Below, piece after piece: positions 43,801 to 51,495 of a stretch of 64,000 nt of DNA. Each line of letters starts with the position of its first letter. Position 1 is the stretch's first letter. A program made the position numbers and the translations under genes. The DNA comes from Flavobacteriia bacterium (GTDB lineage: Bacteria > Bacteroidota > Bacteroidia > Flavobacteriales_D > Crocinitomicaceae): the NCBI GenBank assembly GCA_026391005.1, contig JAPLEV010000014.1, positions 51,058 through 115,057 on the forward strand. The letters are read 5' to 3'. Under the pieces are notes generated by a model that was given only the letters and a program-made list of their open reading frames with translations, was not told the DNA's origin and ran no database searches.

Positions 43801-44670
43801 TTTTGGTATCCCAATAACAACATCAATCCAACCAATACCAGCAGTGTTTTTATTAACCCAATTAGCAACCAATATTATTATTGTGATTTAACTAATGTAT
43901 GCGGTACAATCACTGATTCTATTTATATAAACATTGTAAGCGCAAGTATTTTTGCTGGGAACGACACCGTTATTTGTCCAGGCGAAGAAGCTTATTTATG
44001 GGCGAGTGGTGCGCTTAGCTATCAATGGTCGCCACTACAATACGTGTTGGCTGCAAGTGGAAATAACGCCATAGTGATGCCCACTCAAAGCACCCAATTC
44101 CAAGTAATTGGAACCGACCAAAACGGGTGCAAGGATACAGCTCAAGTAGAAGTGGTGTTGCATCCTCAACCTTTCATTCAAATCAGCCCAAGTGTACAAG
44201 CTTTTTATGGGGACGTAATTCAATTATCAGCAATCGCCAATCAGCCCGGCACCTACGTTTGGAGTCCCCCAGAATATTTGTCCTGTATTAATTGTGCTAA
44301 TCCCATTGCAAACCCTGATATGGACATGACCTATTATGTAAGTTTTGTGGATGAAAACGGATGCGAAACAGACAACTTAGTTTCCATTAGCTATGAAGTA
44401 GTAATTTATGTGCCGAATACATTTATTCCTGACGGAAATGATCTAAATGATCTTTTTGGCGTGTATGGTGGAAATATTTCCGCTATGAAAATGGTGATTT
44501 TTGACAGATGGGGCGAGTTAATTTGCACCTTAAATTCCACCGCTGAATTTTGGGATGGGACCTACAAAGGAAAACTTTGTCAGGATGGAACGTATACATG
44601 GCGCTTAATTTATTCCGATAAACAAGATAAAAAATATGAACTATTGGGACATGTTAATCTCATTCGATAA
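40801..44670 (+). CDS. Very large beta-propeller/PKD surface protein with T9SS type B sorting domain
   Basis: About 1289 residues from a TTG at 40801, which gives a clean signal peptide (KYIIYISLLFFQTWVVAQ); the frame is open to another TTG at 40762 and no ATG is available. The N-terminal domain (~25-250) begins VWMTPNLGQWDDRISF and is typical of Bacteroidota adhesin-like proteins. SBBP-type beta-propeller blades follow (STYLGGSGNE, STFVGGSGTDG, SRYFGGSGLETG), then PKD (EWNFGDG) and several Ig-like modules. The C-terminus is the gliding-motility-associated type B domain (YVPNTFIPDGNDLNDLFGVY ... FDRWGELI ... DGTYTWRL). Likely an exported adhesin or matrix protein. Confidence 0.85.
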   Translation: MKYIIYISLLFFQTWVVAQEVWMTPNLGQWDDRISFSVDINQGKLYIEKTALTYYLSNAMAHAHEDGKDHETAEKLKVHAIQQTFLGANSNAKITSKDSSKHYANYFIGNDPAKWKSKIHSVSNVKLSEFYPNIDLIYSTKNGALSYNFEINNGGDPSKIQFKIDGADKFRISENGALIIGHTFGEIIQSAPKAWTMDENGKRNEVAISFGISEGRCFFNFPEGYDKSQTLFIDPSLTFSTFTGSTADNWGFTATPDLAGNLYGGGIVFGVGYPVSIGAYDASFNSGTGSFPMDIGITKFNASGSNLLFSTYLGGSGNETPHSMIANSNGELYLYGATSSTNFPMAGASYDNSFNGGPYVIENSLEFNGSDIYVAKVSSNGTSLLSSTFVGGSGTDGLNANSLHYNYGDQFRGEIILDNNGNVYVSSTTESQNFPSIVAASNLIGAQDAVIFKLNGALSSIAWSRYFGGSGLETGNSLEFGTNNNLYVAGGTTSTSLPFNSGNDLTYNGGMSDGYVLSLNSGTGGIIAGSYMGLNEYDQAYFVRVDVLNNVYVYGQTESPWAITPGCYNIPNSGQFIRKYSPDLTTIAWTTMIGAGSGHVEISPTAFLISDCFDIYIAGWGGVLNANASVSQALFSTSNGFQCTPNGFQLTTNGNNFYLAVMSQDAATLKYATFMGGQTGSSNHVDGGTSRFDKSGRIYHAVCGACGGNNFGFTSTPGAWSTQNLSANCNLACFKFDLSAIDAIISQPAPYICIPQPVLLNNLSQNGNTYEWNFGDGTSSSIAQPSHLYPSAGTYVVQLIVSDSIGCYTPDTAYVTILIGDFQGGVTLPTSPICPGESYELDAFGGSTYSWSPANVLSNPTIANPIATITTNTLFTVIISDSCGSDTLQVTLTIFPNSLSISNDTSICIGQSVSLIANGTGSIVWTPPLFLNNNLIFNPISTPDTSTTYVATLTSIDGCILSDTMNINVYYNPPTSTLLDSLQLCQGTGANITISGATSYFWYPNNNINPTNTSSVFINPISNQYYYCDLTNVCGTITDSIYINIVSASIFAGNDTVICPGEEAYLWASGALSYQWSPLQYVLAASGNNAIVMPTQSTQFQVIGTDQNGCKDTAQVEVVLHPQPFIQISPSVQAFYGDVIQLSAIANQPGTYVWSPPEYLSCINCANPIANPDMDMTYYVSFVDENGCETDNLVSISYEVVIYVPNTFIPDGNDLNDLFGVYGGNISAMKMVIFDRWGELICTLNSTAEFWDGTYKGKLCQDGTYTWRLIYSDKQDKKYELLGHVNLIR

Positions 44671-44707
44671 TTAGAAAGCTTATTAAATTCTTAAATTTGC
44701 TACTACT

Positions 44708-45355
44708 ATGTCACTTAAAATAAAATCTTTCGAGTTCAATGGATTTCAAGAAAACACGTTTGTGGTTTCTGATGAAGAAAAAAATGGGGTCATTATCGAT
44801 CCAGGTTGCTATTCCCATGAAGAAGAAAAAATGTTGTCTTCCTATATTGAACAAGAACAACTAACAATCATTGCCCTATTAAATACACATGCACACATTG
44901 ATCATGTATTGGGGAACGCTTATGTCAAAGAAAAATACAAGGTAGATTATTATCTTCACAACGATGATATTAAGACGCTAAATTCCGTTGAACAATACGC
45001 CTCTTTATATGGGTTTTCAGGCTATAAAACATCCCCACAGCCAAGTGTTTCACTCGAACATGCTACCGAATTAATTTTGGGAAACATGCGAATTAAAGTA
45101 TTGCATACCCCAGGACATTGTCCGGGTCATGTTGTTTTTTATTTCCAATCGGAGGGAATCGTTATTAATGGAGACGTGCTTTTTAATGGAAGTTTTGGCA
45201 GAACGGATTTACCCGGAGGGAATTTAGAAATTCTCAAAACCAGTATTTTTGAAACGATGTTTCAGCTTCCTGAAGACACCATTGTATATTGTGGCCACGG
45301 TCCTTCAACAACGATAGGAGCGGAAAAATTAAACAACTACATCCATCAATTTTAA
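44708..45355 (+). CDS. MBL-fold metallo-hydrolase (glyoxalase II-like)
   Basis: A 215-residue metallo-beta-lactamase-fold hydrolase with THAHIDHVLG (HxHxDH metal site), HTPGHCPGH (third metal histidine), NGDVLF and a final CGHGPSTTIGAEK. This is the short glyoxalase II/YcbL-type layout without the C-terminal substrate domain of true GloB. The substrate may be a thioester such as S-lactoyl-bacillithiol, which would fit the bshB1 gene elsewhere in the window, but this is inference. It is followed 3 bp later by the glycosyltransferase gene. Confidence 0.88.
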   Translation: MSLKIKSFEFNGFQENTFVVSDEEKNGVIIDPGCYSHEEEKMLSSYIEQEQLTIIALLNTHAHIDHVLGNAYVKEKYKVDYYLHNDDIKTLNSVEQYASLYGFSGYKTSPQPSVSLEHATELILGNMRIKVLHTPGHCPGHVVFYFQSEGIVINGDVLFNGSFGRTDLPGGNLEILKTSIFETMFQLPEDTIVYCGHGPSTTIGAEKLNNYIHQF

Positions 45356-45358
45356 TTC

Positions 45359-46477
45359 ATGAGAATAGGCATTAATACCCGTAATCTTATTCCCAATAAA
45401 ATGGAAGGATTTGGGCACTATACGTTTGAAATAGTATCACGTTTGATTTCAGCCCACCCAGAACATGAATTTATTCTTTTTTATGATCGTCAAATAGATC
45501 CGCCCTTCAATTTTGGATCGAATGCCTATGAAGTAGTAGTATCGCCACCTACTCGCCATCCAATTTTACATCTAATTTGGTTTGAAATCAAATTACCAAG
45601 GGCATTAAAAAAACACAAGATAGACCTCTTTTTTTCTCCGGACGGATATTGCTCTTTGCGATCTAAAGTACCACAAGTGGCAGTAATTCATGATATTAAT
45701 TTTGAGCATAATCCAAAAGATTTACCGAAATTAGTTAGCTTTTACTTACGCTATTGCTTTCCGAAATTCGCTAAAAAAGCCAAGCATATCATAACAGTTT
45801 CAGAATATTCAAAATCGGACATACACCAGCATTATAAAATTAAACCGGAAGTTATTACCGTTATTTCCAACAGCTCAAACAAGGCCTTTAAACAAATTAG
45901 TTTACCCGAACAAGCAATAGTAAAGGCGAAATTGACCCAAGGACTTGATTATTTCTTATTTGTAGGCTCCTTGCACCCCAGAAAAAATATACAACGATTA
46001 ATACAAGCATTCGAAATAGTAGCTGCTGAAAATAAAGATATTCTACTTGTTATTGTTGGTGCAAAAATGTGGCGAACGAGCAAACTAATTATTCCTAGTT
46101 CACTCGATAAACGTGTGATATTTACTGGTCATCTTCCCCTAGAGGAACTTACTGCCATAACAGGAAGTGCTTTAGCACTAGCTTACGTTCCTTATTTTGA
46201 AGGATTTGGAATTCCATTAGTTGAAGCAATGAAATGTGGCTTACCCATTTTGGCAGCGAATACCACTAGTTTGCCTGAGGTTGCTGGGAACGCAGCCATT
46301 TACTGTAATCCATTTAATACATTAGAAATTGCTGAAGGAATGAAAAAACTACTTACAGATAAATCCCTAAGAGAAGAGCTGTCTCAAGTTGGTTTAAAAC
46401 GAGCGGAATTGTTTTCTTGGGATTCTTCTGCAGAAAAAGTTTGGCAAATCTTAGAAAATACTATAGCAGGAAAATAG
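45359..46477 (+). CDS. Glycosyltransferase family 4 (GT-B fold) protein
   Basis: A 372-residue cytoplasmic or membrane-associated glycosyltransferase. The N-terminal half includes GFGHYTFEIVSRL. The C-terminal half has FVGSLHPRKNIQRLIQAF, then PYFEGFGIPLVEAMKCGLPI with the E-x7-E nucleotide-sugar-binding pair, followed by SLPEVAGNAA. It transfers a sugar from a nucleotide donor, with retention of configuration in this family; donor and acceptor are unknown. It lies 3 bp after the MBL gene and is convergent with paaD 8 bp away. Confidence 0.88.
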   Translation: MRIGINTRNLIPNKMEGFGHYTFEIVSRLISAHPEHEFILFYDRQIDPPFNFGSNAYEVVVSPPTRHPILHLIWFEIKLPRALKKHKIDLFFSPDGYCSLRSKVPQVAVIHDINFEHNPKDLPKLVSFYLRYCFPKFAKKAKHIITVSEYSKSDIHQHYKIKPEVITVISNSSNKAFKQISLPEQAIVKAKLTQGLDYFLFVGSLHPRKNIQRLIQAFEIVAAENKDILLVIVGAKMWRTSKLIIPSSLDKRVIFTGHLPLEELTAITGSALALAYVPYFEGFGIPLVEAMKCGLPILAANTTSLPEVAGNAAIYCNPFNTLEIAEGMKKLLTDKSLREELSQVGLKRAELFSWDSSAEKVWQILENTIAGK

Positions 46478-46485
46478 AAACAATT

Positions 46486-46974
46486 TTATTTTAGGCATTT
46501 AAAATAATCAAAAGGCTCCAAGCAATCTTGGCATTGATAGTGTGCTTTGCAAGCAGTGCTACCAAACTGACTAATCATTTTCGTATTTATTGTATCGCAT
46601 AAGGGACAAGGAACAGGAGTTGGCACACCAAATAATACACTTTTATCCAATTCGTTCACTGGAGGAGCAATTCCATACTCTTTTAATTTCTTTCTACCGT
46701 TTTCCGAAAGCCAATCAGTTGTCCAAGCAGGCGACAGAACAGAAACGACTTGCACCTTATCTATTCCATTAAGTAATAAGTTAGCTTTAATATCCTCTTC
46801 AATTACGCGCATTGCGGGACAACCACTATATGTTGGGGTAATTGTTATCTCCCATGCTCCCGTTTCTAATTGTTCAACGCCCCGAACGACTCCTAAATCA
46901 AGTATTGATAAAACAGGAACCTCAGGGTCATTAACCGAAGATAACCAAGCATAGATTTGTTCACTAGTTACCAT
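46486..46974 (-). CDS. paaD: Phenylacetyl-CoA epoxidase subunit PaaD (maturation factor)
   Basis: 162 residues. The N-terminal MIP18/DUF59-type domain (VNDPEVPVLSILDLGVVR, then YSGCPAMRVIEEDI) is linked to Fe-S cluster handling. The C-terminal zinc-ribbon-like half has paired cysteines (CPLC and CQDC). PaaD is needed for the phenylacetyl-CoA epoxidase but is not a catalytic subunit, probably assisting PaaE cluster assembly. The start overlaps the end of paaC by 7 bp. Confidence 0.93.
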   Translation of the reverse strand: MVTSEQIYAWLSSVNDPEVPVLSILDLGVVRGVEQLETGAWEITITPTYSGCPAMRVIEEDIKANLLLNGIDKVQVVSVLSPAWTTDWLSENGRKKLKEYGIAPPVNELDKSVLFGVPTPVPCPLCDTINTKMISQFGSTACKAHYQCQDCLEPFDYFKCLK

Positions 46975-47720
46975 TCCATATTTGGATAGGTCCGTTGCAT
47001 ATATTGCAATTCCGCCAAAAGAAATCCCATGTGTTCAGAGTGTTTTCCTAAACGACCACCTTGAAATTGCCAATTATTTGTAGGGATCTCTAATTTTGCT
47101 TGAAGTAGAATAGCATCTACGTATTCTTTCCAAACAACTTTTAAGTGACGAAGGTCAGGAATTACCTTGTTTTCTCTCAAATAAGAATCTACTTCGTCTT
47201 CAAAAAATAATTCATCGGTGTATCGCCACAAAGTATTAAGGGATTCTTGCATTTTCAAATTTGATTCCTCTGTACCATCACCCAACCTAATCAACCATTC
47301 AGAAGAGTGCTTTAAATGGTACCGTGTTTCTTTTAAGGATTTTTCGGCAATAGCAGCGAGTTGCTTATTACTAGATAATAGCAAGGCCTCAAAAAGATTT
47401 TTTCGAAAAGCATCGAAAAAAAATTGACGTAGCATTGTATCGCCGAAATGACCGTTTAGCTGTTCGACTAAAAGGCAATTCAAATACTCTTTTTCGATTC
47501 GTAAGAAGGCAAAATCGTCTCCGCTTCGCCCCTTTCCTTCTAATTCCCCAGCATAATTTAGAAAACTAGTTGCTTGCCCGATTAAATCTAAGGAGATATT
47601 TGTTAGGGCGATATCCTCTTCAAGAATTGGTCCGTGGCCGCACCATTCTGCTAAACGCTGACCAAGAATGAGGCTATCATCCCCTAATCTCAAAACATAT
47701 TTTAGTAAATGTTCTTTCAT
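46968..47720 (-). CDS. paaC: Phenylacetyl-CoA epoxidase subunit PaaC
   Basis: 250 residues of ferritin-like helical fold (LAEWCGHGPILEEDIALTNI ... HLKHSSEWLIRLGDGTEES). PaaC pairs with the catalytic PaaA as the structural, catalytically inactive partner in the PaaAC heterodimers of the epoxidase that attacks the aromatic ring of phenylacetyl-CoA. The gene overlaps paaD by 7 bp and follows paaB after 3 bp. Confidence 0.93.
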   Translation of the reverse strand: MKEHLLKYVLRLGDDSLILGQRLAEWCGHGPILEEDIALTNISLDLIGQATSFLNYAGELEGKGRSGDDFAFLRIEKEYLNCLLVEQLNGHFGDTMLRQFFFDAFRKNLFEALLLSSNKQLAAIAEKSLKETRYHLKHSSEWLIRLGDGTEESNLKMQESLNTLWRYTDELFFEDEVDSYLRENKVIPDLRHLKVVWKEYVDAILLQAKLEIPTNNWQFQGGRLGKHSEHMGFLLAELQYMQRTYPNMEW

Positions 47721-47723
47721 TTT

Positions 47724-48011
47724 TTACATATGAGAAATTCCATCCGGCACGTCATAAAAAGTTGGGTGACGATAAACTTTGGAATTAGCAGGATCATAAA
47801 AAGCATCCGCTTCCGCAGCATCAGATGCAAAAACATTATTTGAAGCGACTACCCAGATGGAAATTCCCTCCGAACGCCTAGTATAAACATCGCGCGCATT
47901 GTCAACTGCTAGTTGAGCGTCTGGTGCCCGTAAGCTTCCAACATGCTTATGATTTAATCCTTGCTTACTTCGAATAAATACTTCCCAAAGTGGCCATTCT
48001 TTTTCTGACAT
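47724..48011 (-). CDS. paaB: Phenylacetyl-CoA epoxidase subunit PaaB
   Basis: A 95-residue small subunit with the typical start WPLWEVFIRSKQGLNHKHVG and GSLRAPDAQLAVDNARDVYT. In the E. coli enzyme PaaB bridges PaaAC dimers. The gene order A-B-C-D and single-digit spacings are canonical. Confidence 0.93.
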   Translation of the reverse strand: MSEKEWPLWEVFIRSKQGLNHKHVGSLRAPDAQLAVDNARDVYTRRSEGISIWVVASNNVFASDAAEADAFYDPANSKVYRHPTFYDVPDGISHM

Positions 48012-48020
48012 AATTTATTT

Positions 48021-48974
48021 TTATGCTGTTAATAAATTAATTGCACTTCTTTTTACAGCATGAGCCATAGCGGCATCTCTCACCCATTTTCCATTTTCTT
48101 TTGCCTTCTTTCGTGCATCAATACGTTCTTTATTGCAAGGTCCGTTACCGTTTACTACTTGCCAAAACTCATCCCAATTAATAGGACTTGTGATATAATG
48201 ATTTGTCTTTTTATCCCATTTTAAATTCTCATCGGGAATGGTGAGGCCAATTAATTCTGCCTGCGGAACGGTAACATCAACAAACTGCTGTCTTAATTCG
48301 TCGTTAGTATGTCGCTTAATCTTCCATTTCATGGATTGAGCGGTATGTTTAGACGTTGCGTCATTGGGTCCAAACATCATTAATGCTGGCCACCAAAAAC
48401 GATTAAGAGCATCTTGCGCCATTTCTTTTTGTTCAGGTGATCCATTTGCCAAACTCATCATTATTTCAAATCCTTGTCGCTGATGAAAAGATTCCTCTTT
48501 ACATACACGGACCATTGCACGAGCATACGGCCCGTATGAACAGCGGCAAAGCGGCACTTGGTTCATGATAGCTGCTCCGTCGACTAACCAACCGATAGCG
48601 CCCATGTCCGCCCATGATAAAGTAGGATAATTAAAAATAGAAGAATATTTTGCTCTTCCTTCATGTAAATCGTCAATTAACTCCTCTCTATCGGCACCCA
48701 ATGTTTCTGTGGCGCTATAAAGATATAAACCGTGACCCGCCTCATCTTGCACTTTTGCCAATAATACAGCTTTCCGGCGCAAATTAGGAGCACGCGTTAT
48801 CCAATTACCTTCAGGCAACATCCCAACAATTTCTGAGTGAGCATGCTGAGAAATTTGTCGAATCAGCGTTTGACGATAGTCATCAGGCATCCAATCCTTC
48901 GGCTCAATTTTTATGTCTCTATCAATTTTAGATTGAAAATTACTTTCTAATAAGGCGAATGATATTGGTTCCAT
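48021..48974 (-). CDS. paaA: Phenylacetyl-CoA epoxidase subunit PaaA (catalytic)
   Basis: 317 residues from the ATG at 48974 (the frame runs to 49010, but that part contains the promoter region). The catalytic di-iron subunit epoxidises the ring of phenylacetyl-CoA with O2 and electrons from PaaE. Di-iron ligand motifs are visible: [15 protein letters not shown] and [12 protein letters not shown], each an ExxH-type pair, with [12 protein letters not shown] between. It is first of the paaABCD operon. A TATATTTG box at 48993-49000 provides the promoter with a ~13-nt leader. The reductase gene is 5 kb away on the other strand instead of directly downstream. Confidence 0.95.
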   Translation of the reverse strand: MEPISFALLESNFQSKIDRDIKIEPKDWMPDDYRQTLIRQISQHAHSEIVGMLPEGNWITRAPNLRRKAVLLAKVQDEAGHGLYLYSATETLGADREELIDDLHEGRAKYSSIFNYPTLSWADMGAIGWLVDGAAIMNQVPLCRCSYGPYARAMVRVCKEESFHQRQGFEIMMSLANGSPEQKEMAQDALNRFWWPALMMFGPNDATSKHTAQSMKWKIKRHTNDELRQQFVDVTVPQAELIGLTIPDENLKWDKKTNHYITSPINWDEFWQVVNGNGPCNKERIDARKKAKENGKWVRDAAMAHAVKRSAINLLTA

Positions 48975-48992
48975 TTTCACGAAGAATTTATA

Positions 48993-49000
48993 CAAATATA
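48993..49000 (-). promoter_or_regulatory. -7 promoter box (TATATTTG) of paaABCD
   Basis: Perfect match to TAnnTTTG on the minus strand, 18 nt before the paaA ATG. The -33 region is poor, which would fit an activated promoter. Confidence 0.6.
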
Positions 49001-49024
49001 GACAATTCAAATTTTTGAATTAAC

Positions 49025-49040
49025 ATTTACAGCCGTAAAT
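49025..49040. promoter_or_regulatory. Palindrome (ATTTAC-N4-GTAAAT), candidate operator
   Basis: A perfect 6-bp inverted repeat in the divergent region between paaA and the plus-strand 42-codon ORF, about 25 bp upstream of the paaA -7 box, where an activator or repressor could bind. I did not find the same palindrome in front of paaG or paaE, so a pathway-wide role is not supported. Confidence 0.3.
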
Positions 49041-49072
49041 TGTTCTTTCAAAGGTTATCAAAAATATGAAAG

Positions 49073-49096
49073 TTTAATTACTTTTGAAGCGTTAAA
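49073..49096 (+). promoter_or_regulatory. Promoter element with TACTTTTG -7 box, copy 1
   Basis: TTTAATTACTTTTGAAGCGT followed by TAAA. The -7 box TACTTTTG is at 49079-49086. The same 24-bp block with two substitutions occurs at 54092-54115 in front of the paaE-like genes. Confidence 0.55.
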
Positions 49097-49105
49097 GCAA
49101 CCGGT

Positions 49106-49234
49106 ATGCATTTTAAGTTTAATAAACATTACGCAAAGAACGTTACTAAGATAGCAAAAGATTTGACGCGCTTGATTAAAATTGAAGGCGATCTGTCAAC
49201 CGAGATAATAACCTTTAGCAATTTCTGCTTTTGA
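49106..49234 (+). CDS. 42-residue ORF leading an acyltransferase operon
   Basis: A 42-codon ORF starting MHFKFNKHYAKNVTKIAKDL and ending ITFSNFCF. Support is contextual: a TACTTTTG promoter box ends 20 bp before its ATG, and its stop overlaps the TTG start of the DUF1624-type gene (TTGA at 49231-49234), as in translationally coupled pairs. The product is basic and lysine-rich in the first half, without a clear membrane helix. No family is recognised. It could be a functional small protein or a leader peptide controlling translation of the next gene. Confidence 0.5.
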   Translation: MHFKFNKHYAKNVTKIAKDLTRLIKIEGDLSTEIITFSNFCF

Positions 49235-50451
49235 CATTCGATTCGAATCATATTAAATCAGAGAATAAACCTCGGCTTATTTTTATTGACTTAGCAAGAA
49301 GTATTGCCATAATTTTGATGATAGAAGGCCATTTTACAGGAGCGGCACTTTCAATAGAGTATCAAAATGCGGACTACCTGCTTTATACTGTTTGGCATGC
49401 CATTCATGGCTTAACGTCTCCTCTTTTTTTTACAATTACAGGAGTTATCTTTGTTTATTTACTTTCTGCTGATAACAGCGTTTCTTTTTATAAAAATGAT
49501 CGCGTAAAAAAGGGCTTTAGAAGAGTTTTACAACTAATTTTCTGGGGCTACTTTATTCAATTAGATTTATGGGGTATCACCAAATCAATCTATTACGGCA
49601 GTAAATTCTACCTCGATTGGTTTTATGCCTTTCACGTATTACAGTCATTAGGTTTTGGGATATTTTTTCTACTCTTAGTATACGGATTATTCAAATGGAT
49701 AAATAGAGGATCGCTTTACTGGTACTACCTAGTTAGCGGTTTAATAATGTTTGTTGTATTTGGATATTTAAGAAATTATATACAGATGGATAAGTTAGCA
49801 ATTGCAAATGCGCTAGAAGATGGAAAAATCCTTTCCCCTAATTATTTTCCACACAATAGCCCTGGCTTTCTTCAAAATATGTTTTACGGTCGATTTTCGG
49901 AATTTACTTTTGTGCGTTATTCCATATATATCTTGCTGGGTGGTATGCTAGGAAGCATTATTCGAAAATATGAAAATAAAACAAAGGAGTGGTGGTTCGG
50001 GACGATATTTGTAGTAGGCGGATTAGTTCTTATTTTTTGTACTATACCTATTCTAAGATCCATGGATATCTTATTTAAAAAAGAGGCATTAACACATGGA
50101 AGGTTTTTTGCTTTAACGTCGTTCGAATTTATCCGATTTGGACAAGTTGTTTCGCTTCTTGGGATATTAATACTAATTGTCAAGTTCTTTCAAATTAAAG
50201 CGAGGTTATTTCTAAAAATTGGGCAAAATACCTTGCCAATTTATATCGTTCATGTTATTATACTTTACGGGGGTATTTTTGGTTTTGGTTTAAATCCGCT
50301 GGTCGTAAATCAAAATCAAAATCCATGGATTTCCATTGGGATTTCCGCTGCAGCTATTTTACTATTCACTTTAATGATTAGGAAGATTGAATACTTACAA
50401 GAAAAATATTCGGCTTTTATACGTTTAATCAGCTTCAAAAATAAAAAATGA
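49231..50451 (+). CDS. DUF1624/heparan-alpha-glucosaminide acetyltransferase-like membrane acyltransferase
   Basis: A 406-residue protein with about ten transmembrane segments. The N-terminus RLIFIDLARSIAIILMIEGH matches the DUF1624/YeiB-like acyltransferase pattern (ID-x2-RS-x-AI-x-LM-x2-H), with the conserved histidine expected to take part in acyl transfer across the membrane. The start is a TTG that overlaps the preceding 42-codon ORF stop; the next ATG lies inside the first helix. The downstream SGNH gene overlaps by 4 bp (ATGA). The likely substrate is a cell-envelope sugar, not identifiable here. Confidence 0.72.
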   Translation: MTFDSNHIKSENKPRLIFIDLARSIAIILMIEGHFTGAALSIEYQNADYLLYTVWHAIHGLTSPLFFTITGVIFVYLLSADNSVSFYKNDRVKKGFRRVLQLIFWGYFIQLDLWGITKSIYYGSKFYLDWFYAFHVLQSLGFGIFFLLLVYGLFKWINRGSLYWYYLVSGLIMFVVFGYLRNYIQMDKLAIANALEDGKILSPNYFPHNSPGFLQNMFYGRFSEFTFVRYSIYILLGGMLGSIIRKYENKTKEWWFGTIFVVGGLVLIFCTIPILRSMDILFKKEALTHGRFFALTSFEFIRFGQVVSLLGILILIVKFFQIKARLFLKIGQNTLPIYIVHVIILYGGIFGFGLNPLVVNQNQNPWISIGISAAAILLFTLMIRKIEYLQEKYSAFIRLISFKNKK

Positions 50452-51494
50452 AATACGTTATTTTAATCCTAATTTGTTCACTAATGGGGCGTACAATCGC
50501 TCAGCCAACTAATGTTTTATTTGTTGGAAATAGCTATACCCAAATGAACGATCTTTACAAGTCGTATCAAAATCTTGCAAATTCCAAAGGGAAAAATGTA
50601 TTTGCCGACACCTTGGCCGTTGGCGGCAGTTCACTTAAGGGGCATGTCCTTCGTGAAAACACATTCAAAAAATTTAAATCACGAAGCTGGGATTATGTCA
50701 TTCTTCAAGGATTTAGTCGCGAACTATATGTCGACTCCTCAATTATTTCAAAAGAAACTGTTCCATTTGCTCAACGGTTAATTGATAGTATAAAAAAATA
50801 TAACCCTTGTGTAAGCATCTATTATTATATGACATGGGGCTATGCTAAGGGTTATAGTGATTCTATCTTCACTGACTCTTATGAAATGATGCAGGAACGA
50901 ATCGAGAGGGGCTATCTGCAACTAAGTAATGTAACCGGAAAAATTCCAGTAGCACCCGTTGGCATGGTATGGAAACAAGTAAAACAAAAATACCCAGAAT
51001 TGAACTTGTATGCCCCGGACGAATTACACCCGAGTCCTTATGGAAGTTACATTGCAGCATGTACATTTTTCACTTCCCTTTACAAAGAATCGCCAATAGG
51101 TGGCGGATTTCCTCCACAAATAGGAAGTGTAATTGCTGAAAAAATTCAAAAAGCGTCGTTAGATTATGTTATGACCAATCATACAAAATACAATCTTGAC
51201 ACCATACAAGTTGCTTTGGGAGTAAATCAAAAACTAAATTTTACAATACGTGAGGAATGGTTGAGTATTACGCTAAAGGATATCGCTCCCACTGCAGATC
51301 AGTATTTTTGGGAATTTGGAGACGGCAAGACATCTAACCAAAAAAATCCAAAGTATTATTATACAAAACCAGGTAAGTATAGCGTCACCTTACATGTTAG
51401 AAAAGGATGTAATTGGTCTGCGCTAAAAAAGACAGTCAATGTATCGAATAAAGTTAAATATGCTAACCGTTCAAATACAAGCGGGAAGAATTAG
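50448..51494 (+). CDS. Secreted SGNH-hydrolase-like protein with C-terminal PKD domain
   Basis: A 348-residue exported protein: signal peptide (to RTIAQ), then an SGNH/GDSL-type esterase domain with block I VLFVGNSYT (nucleophile serine), block II GGSSLKG and block V PDELHPSPYGSY (catalytic Asp/His). A PKD domain follows (~275-335, FWEFGDGKTSNQKNPKYYYT). No T9SS domain follows the PKD. Translationally coupled to the acyltransferase, it may add or remove acyl groups on the exported glycan. Its stop lies 1 bp from the stop of the opposing SGNH-like gene. Confidence 0.8.
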   Translation: MKYVILILICSLMGRTIAQPTNVLFVGNSYTQMNDLYKSYQNLANSKGKNVFADTLAVGGSSLKGHVLRENTFKKFKSRSWDYVILQGFSRELYVDSSIISKETVPFAQRLIDSIKKYNPCVSIYYYMTWGYAKGYSDSIFTDSYEMMQERIERGYLQLSNVTGKIPVAPVGMVWKQVKQKYPELNLYAPDELHPSPYGSYIAACTFFTSLYKESPIGGGFPPQIGSVIAEKIQKASLDYVMTNHTKYNLDTIQVALGVNQKLNFTIREEWLSITLKDIAPTADQYFWEFGDGKTSNQKNPKYYYTKPGKYSVTLHVRKGCNWSALKKTVNVSNKVKYANRSNTSGKN

Positions 51495-51495
51495 T

